The notes beneath the pieces are model-generated. The model searched no databases. It saw only the letters and a program-made list of their open reading frames with translations, and was not told the DNA's origin. A stretch of 64,000 nt of DNA from assembly GCA_922989275.2 (NCBI GenBank), contig OV277869.1:17817189-17881188 (forward strand), given 5' to 3'. The position numbers were made by a program, and so were the translations under genes. The stretch's first letter is position 1; each line of letters begins with the position of its first letter. Source of the DNA: Gari tellinella. Taxonomy: Eukaryota > Mollusca > Bivalvia > Cardiida > Psammobiidae. This document shows positions 48,946 to 58,524 of this stretch, piece by piece.

Positions 48946-49988
48946 GATACCGTACTGATGGCAAACTGTTTAACCTTCGACGTCTAAAGGCCATAACCGA
49001 AATGAAGGAAAGCATTATCCGTGATCTACATTTTGCAGATGATTATGCTCTAAATGCCAACAGTGAGACGGAAATGCAGCAAAGCGTCAATCAATTCTCC
49101 AGGGCATGTGACAACTTTGGTCTTACCATCAGTACCAGGAAGACAGAAGTCCTGCACCAACCTGCACCAAATAAGCCATATGTCCAACCAAACATTCAGG
49201 TCAACAATGAGACATTGAAAGCTGTAGAAAAGTTCACTTACCTTGGGAGCACACTTTCTAGAGTAGTGCACATAGACGATGAGAGTGACTGCAGAATTGC
49301 AAAAGCCAGTGCAGCATTTGGCAGGCTACAGACAAAGGTTAGGAAGCGCCGTGGCATTAGTCTTGCCACAAAGCTCAGCGTATACAGAGCTGTTGTGATC
49401 ACAACATTGATTTATGCCTGCAAAACTTGGACAATCTATGCTCTTCACGCCAAGAGACTTAATCACTTTTACATGACCTGCCTTCGCAAGCTACTGAACA
49501 TCCGCTGGAAAGATAAGGTACCGGATACAGATGTACTCACCCGAGCTAAACAACCCTCGATATACGTCATCCTACAACGATGCCAGGTCCGTTGGACTGG
49601 TCATATATGCCGGATGTCAGATACAAGGATACCAAAACAACTGCTTTTTGGAGAGCTGTCTTGTGGGGCTCGGACAGTAGGTGCGCCGCGCAAAAGATTT
49701 AAGGACTGTCTCAAGGCAAATCTAAAAGGGATTGGCATATGTACAGAAACATGGGAAGATCTGGCAGAAGACAGAACCGCTTGGAGAGCAGCTATATCAA
49801 CTGGGGCTCGATCTGCTGAAAATAAACGGTTAAATGAGTGTATCAGGAAACGGGCGCTTCGAAAGACGAGGATGGCAAGCAATCCACAACCGACAACTAC
49901 CGACTTCAAGTGTCCGACCTGTGGCCGTTACTTCAAAGCAGGAATTGGTCTGACAAGTCATCTCCGGACACACAAATCGACTACTTAG
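48900..49988 (+). pseudogene. LINE reverse transcriptase, second part, with C2H2 finger
   Basis: LHFADDYAL at about 49026-49052 is the catalytic FADD box. Then KTEVLHQ and FTYLGSTLS, the thumb (LSVYRAVVITTLIYACKTW), RWTGHICRM, and at the end CPTCGRYFKAGIGLTSHLRTH, a C2H2 finger that probably binds nucleic acid. Stop at 49986-49988, then a short UTR. Confidence 0.87.
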
Positions 49989-50042
49989 ATGTCCTGCTCA
50001 TCGTCGATTACGACGGAGGAACATCATCATCATAAAACAATC

Positions 50043-50868
50043 ATTTAAAATATTGTTTGCTACACCTCTGGGATATATAACACATTATATACCTATTATA
50101 AAGTATACTTTTGTGTTTTAAAATACTAACAACAGACCGAAGACTTAACATATTAATCATTGAAAGTATTGATATGTTCTGCGCTCAGTTTGAACGCGTA
50201 GTATTTAACTTTGATATGTAAACGACTGTATTTACATCGCTACAACAAAGCTAATGACATAATCTGTGTGTTAGTGTACATGTATCATGACATAAGTTGT
50301 GTGTTAATGTAGCATTAGTAAAGTTCGCAATATATTAATTCCATTATTCTCTGTACATTGGGCATTTAATTTGTGTTTTCTAAAAGAAATGTCAGATTCG
50401 CCATCTTTGGAAATTGCTACATATGGCATTGTTGACGCATAATGATAAGCACCAGCAAGCAATGGCATATTTAGACATTGTACAAACTGTTTACTAGAAT
50501 CTCTTATCCGAACACAATATCGGGTGCTACATGTTGCCCTTTACGATGACTCACATGATAAATTGCTTATTTCAGCTCACTTTTATGTAATAAATCTGTA
50601 TTTTAGTTTATTTACGAATTTGAGATAATGGATAAAGTGTCTTGTACAATATTCCTACCTAAGTATGGTATAGGTAGTAAGGAAAACAACAAACCGTGTA
50701 CATACATATCCATTGTTAGATCCAAATCTAAACAAATCTAGAATGTTTTCCTTTGGCAGATATACTTGTAGTATGCTGACTGTTAATGTTTGAGGGCATA
50801 AGCAACTTGAGCTTAATCCCTCATCAAACAAAGAGACACGAGTACTGGTAGCTCTCTTACTAAACAAC
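50043..50868. other. No gene recognised
   Basis: AT-rich; nothing recognised. Confidence 0.35.
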
Positions 50869-51115
50869 AGTGGAGAAGTCGTTATTCTTACCCAATAAAC
50901 GTGCTTGTCCCTATAATTCTTATATCCACAGTTTAGAGCAAGACCAGACATTGAGTAATTCGGTGTCTGATAAGGCTCCAAACTGTGTGTCACTCTGATA
51001 GAAATTAATTGTCAGAATTTTCTATATGTTGTCATTTTCTAATCAAGTTTTATTTCAATCCATTTTCGTTTCGTTGCCTTTAAACGGGGAAGTATAGAAC
51101 GTATTTTGCACTTTA
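50869..51115. mobile_element. MITE family A, worn copy (reverse)
   Basis: CAGTGGAGAAGTCGTTATTC, palindrome around GAGTAATTCGG, CCTTTAAACGGGGAAG, decayed right end. Confidence 0.78.
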
Positions 51116-51793
51116 ACAGCGGGTTTGTCCTCAAACTGATTTGGCCAGCAGTATATTATGCAAAGATGATCCAGGTCTCACAATGTTTCATGTACTGTAT
51201 TCAAAGAACTATGAGTGTCCACACAAGCCGCAAACAAGCATCAAGTTAAGTTATGGTGACCTTTTTAGGGTTTTAATCTGAAACGCCGAGTATTTCAGCG
51301 TATGGTCATAATCAAAACTATATACAAACAGAGGAAAGTCATATTCAGTACGATAAGAGTGGACTTAATTGTAAAACGAGCAGTCGACACTGAACATAAA
51401 GACAAATATGTCATACCTAACCCATACTTCAAGACAAAATACTCTGACCTAGAGGTGAACTTTAATTGATTATTGACCTTTCCCGCCTGTGTACATATAT
51501 CAGAACAAATGCTTTTAATACAAATGAATAGCTTTATGTTGGCATTAATAATTCAGCGATGTTCTATAAATTTAACTACGGCATACAACTCGACTGTAAT
51601 TTTATTTTTTAAAACATTAGCCATGCGTGTCTTTGGCAAAGTTATAACTTCTATAATGTCATCGTTTTATAAGAAAACATAAAAGTTTTCACAACACATT
51701 TTGCTATGCAAAATTATGTGTTTTCTAAACGATTTCAGTCAGGAATCTTAAATGTGAATTTTATTGCAATATAAACATATGACAAACATAATA

Positions 51794-52014
51794 CAGTAGA
51801 AAAAACGATATTATTCCCCCAAATAAACGCGTTTATACTAAAGCAATTATTTCCATAGCAACCGTTTGAAGCCAGATCAGTTGCTGGACAAAACTGAAAA
51901 CGTGTTGCCATAAATATTTTTAAAAAAAAGTCTTGATACATTTCTGAAATTGTTTTTTTCCTACATTTTATTGGATTTATATGTTTCGCTTGCGTTTAAA
52001 CGGGATATAATAAA
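51794..52014. mobile_element. MITE family A, worn copy (reverse)
   Basis: CAGTAGAAAAAACGATATTA, AAATAAACGCGTTTATAC, GCGTTTAAACGGG; palindrome mostly deleted. Confidence 0.7.
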
Positions 52015-52338
52015 ACACCCAAGTATTTAAGCTGCTTTCAAGCTTTCCACTATTTAAATACTTAAAAACTAAATTTAATAAGTTTGCAGACGAAAATTGT
52101 GAAACAGGCAATGCTATGGTAGGTTAAACAAGGGACTCGAAACAGCCCAAATAGCGGTCACATGTTTGCATATTGAAAAAGACGTTCTTATTTGCCGTTT
52201 AAACCTAACGAAACGCTAACACATAGCAATGAATTGAAGAAATTTACAAGTCTTTGAAATTCCTTACGATGCATTTTAATCTGAGTTGCAAACAGTTTGA
52301 GGCCTGATTAGACGCCGGGTTACCCGGCGTCTTATCTG

Positions 52339-52593
52339 TGTGGTAGTTATGGTACTGAGGGCAGTTAGGTTTTAGCTACACAGTACCCACCGGAAGTTAC
52401 GCAGTTACGTATGTGAGTAGCACGCGCGCGTTAGGCACTACGATTCTGGAAGCCAAACAAGACACCCGCTGAATGCAGTGATCTTATTATTTATTGTATT
52501 TATTATCTATATATTTATTGTGAACCGATTCGTGACCTGGACAAGCCAGACAGTGGCTGGATAAGGTATGTTAAACTGTTAATCACTACTTTA
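52339..52593 (+). repeat. 5' LTR
   Basis: Starts TGTGGTAG and ends CTACTTTA; the ends are an imperfect inverted repeat. An AT-rich stretch (ATTTATTGTATTTATTATC) could hold the TATA box or poly-A signals. GGATAAG/GTATGT near its 3' end (52565/52566) is a good splice donor. Confidence 0.95.
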
Positions 52594-52594
52594 A

Positions 52595-52607
52595 TGGCGC
52601 TGCGATC
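52595..52607 (+). promoter_or_regulatory. Primer-binding site (tRNA-Ser-like)
   Basis: TGGCGCTGCGATC, one base after the LTR, is complementary to a tRNA 3' end GATCGCAGCGCCA, which fits tRNA-Ser acceptor stems as I know them. Confidence 0.65.
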
Positions 52608-53390
52608 TCTTTCCGTGCCGTTATTTGTGCTGTAAACTTGGGCATTTTCACTCGTTGCTAGAGTCGTTATTCTTCAAGTTGGGAACTTGAACATAACGTT
52701 TTCACAGCGCGAATAAGTGCCGATAGCATACGCACTTTGTATTTACTCATCTTAATTTAATTTCGGAGTTAAATCCGTCGCAGTTTGTCTGTTATTTCGT
52801 AAATAGATTTGCCGCCATTTTGGTTTGCAGAAACTATCGGCAATACCTGGCTGGCTCTTATTCGAATAAGAACTGTTTAATAATTTCAAATAACTTGTAA
52901 CTTTGTAATTGTTTATTGAAATTTCGGAAAATTTGACCGGAAAATCGGTTTTTCAAACATTTAGCTTTCTTAAACGGTAATATCCTTGACCTTGACTACC
53001 GCGTGACATTTTTCACTTTCGATACACGAAATATTCAAAAACTAATTCTATATATTTTTCGGAGTGTTGTTTAACCATAATTTGCTTAGCTTCTCATATT
53101 TAGTGATAGTTAGTTTGTAGTTTGAGTTTATGAGCGGATAAGCTGTACAGTCAGAGCAATTTCATTTGCCTAGAACTCAAGAAAGGTTGATTTAATTGAA
53201 GTAAGCTATTACACCTAACAAAATTTTAAGCTTTATTCAGTATATATAGTTTGAAATTTGACTTTGAAGGTCACACATTGCACTAGTAACAATAACTGTG
53301 CTTTGGTTGACCCTGGTAATTGTAAATAAAGTAGGCAGATAGACTTTTCTTCTGTAAAAAGCTTTATTCCCTAGTCCTTTCTGTTGTGAC

Positions 53391-53836
53391 ATATTTAACC
53401 CATTGCACCATTAATATTAACTGGTCGTTGGTTAATTTTTGCAGTGTAGTTAGCGGTTACGCAGATAGAATTTCTTATGCACCCATCTCCACACCCATTT
53501 TACCTATTCATTCATTTGTGGTATATTTAACCCATTGCACCATTAATATTACCTGGTCGTTGGTTAATTTTTTGTAGTGTAGTTAGCGGTTACTCAGATA
53601 GAATTTCTTCTGCACCCATCTCTACACCCATTGCACCTATTCATTCATTTGTGATATATTTAACCCATTGCACCATTAATATTAACTGGTCGTTGGTTAA
53701 TTTTTGAAGTGAAGATAGCGGTTACGCAGATAGAATTTCTTCTGCACGCATCTCCACACCCCATTTACCTATTCATTCATTTGTGATATATTTAACCCAT
53801 TGCTACGTTAATATTAACTGAGCGTTTAAATCTTGC
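53391..53836 (+). repeat. 132-bp tandem repeat in the gag leader
   Basis: Units start at 53391, 53523, 53656 and 53788 (partial). Each carries TTTAACCCATTGCACC, TTAACTGGTCGTTGG, GATAGAATTTCTTCTGCAC and TATTCATTCATTTGTG. The last ends at the gag start codon. Confidence 0.93.
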
Positions 53837-53839
53837 ACA

Positions 53840-55366
53840 ATGGCAGACAGAATTAAAATAAATGAATGTTCTGGGCTAGACTTATTGAAACTGCCCGGTA
53901 TTGGTCACATGACAGCTGACCGTATTTTGAACATCAGGGAAGCTTTCGGAAGGGTTACGTTGGATCATCTTCAATCAATCAAGCGCCTAAATGTCACACC
54001 GGAGTTACTTGAATTCCTTGATTTCTCACCATGTGAACCACCACCCCAACTTTCGATGCATCCATATACCAATACTGATTGCGCGATAGGTTCTACGTCT
54101 GATCCCAGGGAGAGCATGGCTAGAATGCCGTTGTCGTCATCTATGTCGCCTGGTCCTTCTACTATGCCACAGGGCTATCCGCCCCTTATGCCAACACCAG
54201 GCTACCCACCCACTGCCCCAATTACCCCACCATGGTACCCTCCGCCACCGGTACATCAGCAGTCATATCCAACTCCACATCGACAACCTAGAGATCAATA
54301 CCCACCCAACCGACAAAAACCAGGTGCTGGAAAGAATACTGCTTCCAGAGATGCCAAACTACCAAGTTCAATTACTTTCAATGGGGGTACAAGATGGAAG
54401 TCTTTTTACAAGAAATTTACAACATTCGCAGACGAACAGGGATGGACTGCTCATCAACGCAGAAACCATCTTTGCTATAGTCTTGAGGGTAAAGCAAGTG
54501 ATTATTATGCCTCCATTACCGATCAGGATCCGGACATGGATTACTTTGATTTGGTGCAAAAACTGGATCGTCGATTTGGTTTTCAAGAACTACCAGAAAC
54601 GGTGCAAATGCAGTTCAATTATGCCAAACAGAAATCAGACGAGAGTGTTGTGGAATGGGCAGATCGAGTGATGACCATGGCATCAAGAGCTTTTAATGAC
54701 TTGCCAGAGACCCACCTTCAAAAACAAGCAGTGTGGAAGTTCTGCCAGGGATTAGTTGATAAAGATGCAGGACAATATGCCATCAATGTTAGGGTGGAAA
54801 CTGTTGACGCATCCCTTGATAAAGTCAAGTGGTATCAACATACAAGCAAGATAATGCATCCCCATGCCAGACAACAACCTAGAGCAGTCAATAAAGTGGA
54901 ACCTGACTATGAAGATTACGATACCTATTTAGAAAACACTGGTAGTAATCCGTGCTATTGGCAGGGTCCTCCTCGTCCAACAAGGAGAGTGGACTACAAT
55001 GATGAGTACGAAGTCTATGCAACTGGCGTTGGTAATCGGCCACGTCAGGGTTACGGTTCGGCACGCCCAAACAGGGTGACGTTTGCTGATACTAAGTCGG
55101 AAGCCGTAGCTCGAACAGAAAAACTTGAAAAAAGAGTTGATGAACTAGAGGAGGACATAAAATCCTTGCATCTTGCAATGGAAACGGGTTTCGGGAATCT
55201 GCAAAAGACAATTAATTCACGGTTTAATAGATCAAGATCCAGATCTCCATCACCCATGATGAGAGCTGGTTGTTTCGAGTGTGGCAAACAAGGGCACTTT
55301 AAAAGAGAGTGTCCGGAGTTGTTGGGAAGATCGAAGACCGAGGAAGGAAAGGAGGATTTAAACTAA
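53840..55366 (+). CDS. gag: Gag polyprotein with N-terminal helix-hairpin-helix
   Basis: 508 codons, ATG right after the tandem repeats. Residues 6-45 (INECSGLDLLKLPGIGHM, ADRILNIREAFG, LDHLQSI) read like a ComEA-type helix-hairpin-helix, unusual for Gag. Residues 65-165 are Pro-rich (GYPPTAPITPPWYPPPP). Residues 175-345 are a capsid-type domain (FYKKFTTFADEQGW, LCYSLEGKASDYYASI, LVQKLDRRFG, VEWADRVMTMASRAF). A coiled coil follows at about 420-455 (EKLEKRVDELEEDIKSL). One CCHC knuckle starts at residue 478 (CFECGKQGHFKREC). The stop at 55364 lies directly behind the frameshift heptamer. Packages the element RNA. Confidence 0.9.
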   Translation: MADRIKINECSGLDLLKLPGIGHMTADRILNIREAFGRVTLDHLQSIKRLNVTPELLEFLDFSPCEPPPQLSMHPYTNTDCAIGSTSDPRESMARMPLSSSMSPGPSTMPQGYPPLMPTPGYPPTAPITPPWYPPPPVHQQSYPTPHRQPRDQYPPNRQKPGAGKNTASRDAKLPSSITFNGGTRWKSFYKKFTTFADEQGWTAHQRRNHLCYSLEGKASDYYASITDQDPDMDYFDLVQKLDRRFGFQELPETVQMQFNYAKQKSDESVVEWADRVMTMASRAFNDLPETHLQKQAVWKFCQGLVDKDAGQYAINVRVETVDASLDKVKWYQHTSKIMHPHARQQPRAVNKVEPDYEDYDTYLENTGSNPCYWQGPPRPTRRVDYNDEYEVYATGVGNRPRQGYGSARPNRVTFADTKSEAVARTEKLEKRVDELEEDIKSLHLAMETGFGNLQKTINSRFNRSRSRSPSPMMRAGCFECGKQGHFKRECPELLGRSKTEEGKEDLN

Positions 55367-55402
55367 ATAGGATCGGGGGAGACAAAGGCCCACCGTCGAT
55401 CC
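55357..55402 (+). promoter_or_regulatory. -1 ribosomal frameshift signal gag/pol
   Basis: TTTAAAC (55357-55363) is in the gag frame as T TTA AAC, the canonical slip heptamer, and is followed at once by the gag stop TAA. After a 6-nt spacer GGATCG (55370-55375) pairs with CGATCC (55397-55402); GGGG and CCCACC in the loop could extend the stem. Pol is in the -1 frame and has no ATG at its start. Confidence 0.88.
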
Positions 55403-58400
55403 AAGGGAAAGAAGGCCATTCAATAGAAGACGAAATACCAGTACTTGCGGCAATGACGCTACACTCCCAAAGGGTGGTTGATAACCGTGAGTTTGAAAAA
55501 CTGGTACTAACGGGGGAGAAAGAAACACCAGTACTTGCGGCAATGACGTCATTCTCTGAAAGAGTGATTGATAACCGTGGGTTAGAAGAACTGGTAAAAG
55601 CGGGGGGAAATGACGTAGAAGAAACAGGTTGTGCAGCAGGAAGTGACCCTGATTTGGGACAAAACCCAGTCAAGCTAGATGACAGCACAGAGGAGAATGA
55701 CCAGGAGGAAATCACAATTTGTCAGCTGAGGTCAAGTTCAATGTTTAAAATCCCTATGAAAATTGGTGATCTGGAAATAAAGGCAGTCATCGACACCGCA
55801 GCCGAAGTCACTATTATATCGGATTATGTGTATAAGGCGTTGGAGGAAAAACCTTGTAAACAAAGAAATGTTACTTTGAATGCTGCAGGAAGAGAAATGA
55901 AGATGCAGAGTTTTGTGGCGGGACCAGTCAAGTTAAGGGTCGGAAACCAAGATTTCCAGGAAGACATATACGTGGCACCCATTCAAGATGACATGCTTCT
56001 GGGAATAGACCTAATGCGGAAATGGCAAGCAAGCATTAATATAAAAGAGGCATTGTTTACGATGGGCAACCAAGTCCTTGAAATGGAGTTTGACAAAAGG
56101 TCAGCTTCACCAAACATCTCCAATGTGATGGTTAAGAAAACCATCAGTGTACCACCGAACTCGGCAATGCTAATTTCATGTCAGTTAGACAAACCGATGG
56201 ACAATTTCATCATAGAACCCAGAGGTAGCCAGAAAGTACTCATACCTCGAATCTTATATGGAGAAGACAGCAAACACAAAGTATGTGTAGTCAACACTGC
56301 CAATCATTATGTAAAGCTGAAGAAGGACAGAGTACTAGGGCAAGCGGAGGAAATAGACGCGGCCGTATCTGTGGTGGACGTAGAAATGACAGATGGCGAA
56401 GAAACCCCAGAGTCTGGAGACTTGGGAGATGAGGAGAGGGAAGTGCCAGAATACTTGCACGACTTATTGGCAAGGTCTGCAGAACAGTTGGATGAGGCAG
56501 AAGTCTTGAAACTGAAGAGATTACTGATTGAACACCAAGATGTATTTGCTAAAGAAGATCTGGATCTGGGCAATTTTACAGCTATTCAACATAGAATTGA
56601 CACTGGAGATGCGAAGCCAATAAAGCAGAGGATGAGACACACACCATTGTGCTTTGCAGCTGAAGAGGAAGCCAACTTGAAGAAAATGCTACAAGCGAAG
56701 GTCGTTAAACCTTCGGTGTCTGAATGGGCCTCGGCACCGGTGCTGGTGCGGAAGCGCGACGGAGGAGTCAGGTGGTGTGTCGATTATAGAGCTTTAAACG
56801 CAATAACAGTGAAGGATGTGTTTCCGCTACCGCTGGCAGAAGAATGTGCAAGCACACTTGCGGGAAACATATGGTTCTCCAAGCTTGATGCCAACTCGGC
56901 GTACTGGCAAGTAAAAATAGCAGAAGAGGACAGAAAGAAAACCGCTTTCATGACGAAGTATGGTTTGTTCGAGTTCATGTCCATGCCCTTTGGCCTGTGC
57001 AACGCTCCCGCGACCTACTCTCGGGTCATGAATTTGGTACTCAGAGGACTAAACTGGAATATCGTCCTCGCCTTTCTGGATGACATCCTGGTCATGGGCA
57101 AGACCTTCGAGGATCACATACAAAATCTCACACAGGTATTTGAAAGGCTCAGGTTCTACCAACTAAAGTTGAAGCCAAAGAAGTGTGTGCTTTTCCAACA
57201 AAGGGTTGAATTTCTTGGGCGATGGGTCAGTGAATCAGGGATGGAAGTGGATGCGGAACAGGTGGCTACCGTAAAAAAATGGCCTACGCCGACTAAAACT
57301 AAACATGTGGAACAGTTCTTAGGGTTTGCAAACTACCACAGAACTTTCATAAAAGACTATGCCAAGCTAGCTGAACCATTGTATGCCATTACCGGAAAAC
57401 ATAAATTCAAATGGTTGCAGAGACAGGAGGTTGCATTTCAAGCCCTAAAGGAAGCCTTGACTTCAACTCCAGTGTTGGCATTCCCAAATAGTGAGGATTC
57501 ATTCATATTGGATACTGATGCATCTGATTATGCTATCGGCGCAGAGCTCATCCAGGTACAGGACGGAAAAGAGAAAGTCATTTCATACGGAAGTTATACC
57601 CTCTCCAAGGAGCAGAGAAGGTATTGTGTAACAAGGAAAGAACTACTGGCTGTCATACGATTCACTAGGCAGTACAGACATTATCTCCTGGGGCGACCTT
57701 TTACTGTGAGGACAGATCACAGTAGTCTGACGTGGTTGCTGAACTTCAAGGAACCGCAGGGCCAAATCGCTCGCTGGATTGAAGAATTAAGTCAGTATGA
57801 CTTAAAGGTGACACATAGACCGGGAAAGAGACATGCCAATGCGGACACCTTATCGAGGAGGCCCGGTTCTGAAATGGCCTGTCCAAATTACCAACTGGGT
57901 CTAACAGAGTTTGAGTTGTCTAGTCTTCCCTGTGGCGGTTGCAACTACTGCACGAAGGCGCATAAAAACTGGGCCGACTTTGTCGAAGATGTGGATGATG
58001 TGGTTGTCTTGACTACCAGCTGCTCAGACGATCTGACTGAAGGGGGAGCGGAGCTTGAAGTACAGACCATGTGGCCCTGGGACAGCGAGGGCTGTTGGAG
58101 CGACCCATGCAGTGTACATTTGGATATTGTCGCGCAGAAAAATGGGAGTATGATTCTCCAAGATTCCGCTGCAGTTTACACAGTTTCGAGAGATGGTGAG
58201 GACGACAATTGGATGCAAAGTTTCGTAGAGCCAGAAGACTTGAAAGGAGAGTTGAACAAGGATTCTCAGTATGCAATGCTCATAAAAGGGTTAATGTCAA
58301 ATGAGGAACCGACGGAGGATGAACTGATGTTGTCCAGTCCGGCTGAGAAGTATCTTTGGCTTAACCGAAACCTCTTCTTCTTGGAAGATGGAATACTGTG

Positions 58401-58524
58401 GAAAAAGAACCAGGACGAGGAAAGGATTTTAGTCATTCCGGCCGGTCTGAAGAGAGAACTCCTGAAGAGAGCTCATGATATTCCGTCTGCAGGTCATCAA
58501 GGCATAGACAGGACTAAAGCCTAA
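55363..58524 (+). CDS. pol: Pol, first part: protease, reverse transcriptase, RNase H, start of integrase
   Basis: Read by -1 shift from gag. Two degenerate repeats (VLAAMTLHSQRVVDNR, VLAAMTSFSERVIDNR) precede the protease, whose active site reads DTA (55792-55800) rather than DTG/DSG. Reverse transcriptase: VRKRDGGVRWCVDYRALN, FSKLDANSAYWQV, MPFGLCNAPATYSRVM, FLDD at 57073-57084. RNase H: LDTDASDYAIGAEL, YCVTRKELLAVI, RTDHSSLTWLLNF. The integrase zinc site begins with His codons at 58474 and 58495, then an in-frame TAA at 58522 ends this part. Confidence 0.92.
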   Translation, partial: LNRIGGDKGPPSIQGKEGHSIEDEIPVLAAMTLHSQRVVDNREFEKLVLTGEKETPVLAAMTSFSERVIDNRGLEELVKAGGNDVEETGCAAGSDPDLGQNPVKLDDSTEENDQEEITICQLRSSSMFKIPMKIGDLEIKAVIDTAAEVTIISDYVYKALEEKPCKQRNVTLNAAGREMKMQSFVAGPVKLRVGNQDFQEDIYVAPIQDDMLLGIDLMRKWQASINIKEALFTMGNQVLEMEFDKRSASPNISNVMVKKTISVPPNSAMLISCQLDKPMDNFIIEPRGSQKVLIPRILYGEDSKHKVCVVNTANHYVKLKKDRVLGQAEEIDAAVSVVDVEMTDGEETPESGDLGDEEREVPEYLHDLLARSAEQLDEAEVLKLKRLLIEHQDVFAKEDLDLGNFTAIQHRIDTGDAKPIKQRMRHTPLCFAAEEEANLKKMLQAKVVKPSVSEWASAPVLVRKRDGGVRWCVDYRALNAITVKDVFPLPLAEECASTLAGNIWFSKLDANSAYWQVKIAEEDRKKTAFMTKYGLFEFMSMPFGLCNAPATYSRVMNLVLRGLNWNIVLAFLDDILVMGKTFEDHIQNLTQVFERLRFYQLKLKPKKCVLFQQRVEFLGRWVSESGMEVDAEQVATVKKWPTPTKTKHVEQFLGFANYHRTFIKDYAKLAEPLYAITGKHKFKWLQRQEVAFQALKEALTSTPVLAFPNSEDSFILDTDASDYAIGAELIQVQDGKEKVISYGSYTLSKEQRRYCVTRKELLAVIRFTRQYRHYLLGRPFTVRTDHSSLTWLLNFKEPQGQIARWIEELSQYDLKVTHRPGKRHANADTLSRRPGSEMACPNYQLGLTEFELSSLPCGGCNYCTKAHKNWADFVEDVDDVVVLTTSCSDDLTEGGAELEVQTMWPWDSEGCWSDPCSVHLDIVAQKNGSMILQDSAAVYTVSRDGEDDNWMQSFVEPEDLKGELNKDSQYAMLIKGLMSNEEPTEDELMLSSPAEKYLWLNRNLFFLEDGILWKKNQDEERILVIPAGLKRELLKRAHDIPSAGHQGIDRTKA

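Larger units (their letters stand above)
46169..50033 (+). mobile_element. Non-LTR retrotransposon (LINE), decayed, with 9-bp target duplication
   Basis: AAAACAATC occurs at 46160-46168 and again at 50034-50042 just after an (ATC)n tail, marking a complete insertion of 3.87 kb. It encodes the end of an AP-type endonuclease, a reverse transcriptase with FADD, and a C-terminal C2H2 finger. Most of the endonuclease N-terminus is deleted, and frameshifts and a stop break the frame. The order APE-RT and the short-repeat tail suit the RTE or I/Nimb-like groups; I cannot choose. Confidence 0.88.

Noticed and set aside
47132..49988. An intact, expressed endonuclease/reverse transcriptase gene
   Set aside because: Premature TAG at 47819, frameshifts near 47965 and 48900, and a missing endonuclease N-terminus.
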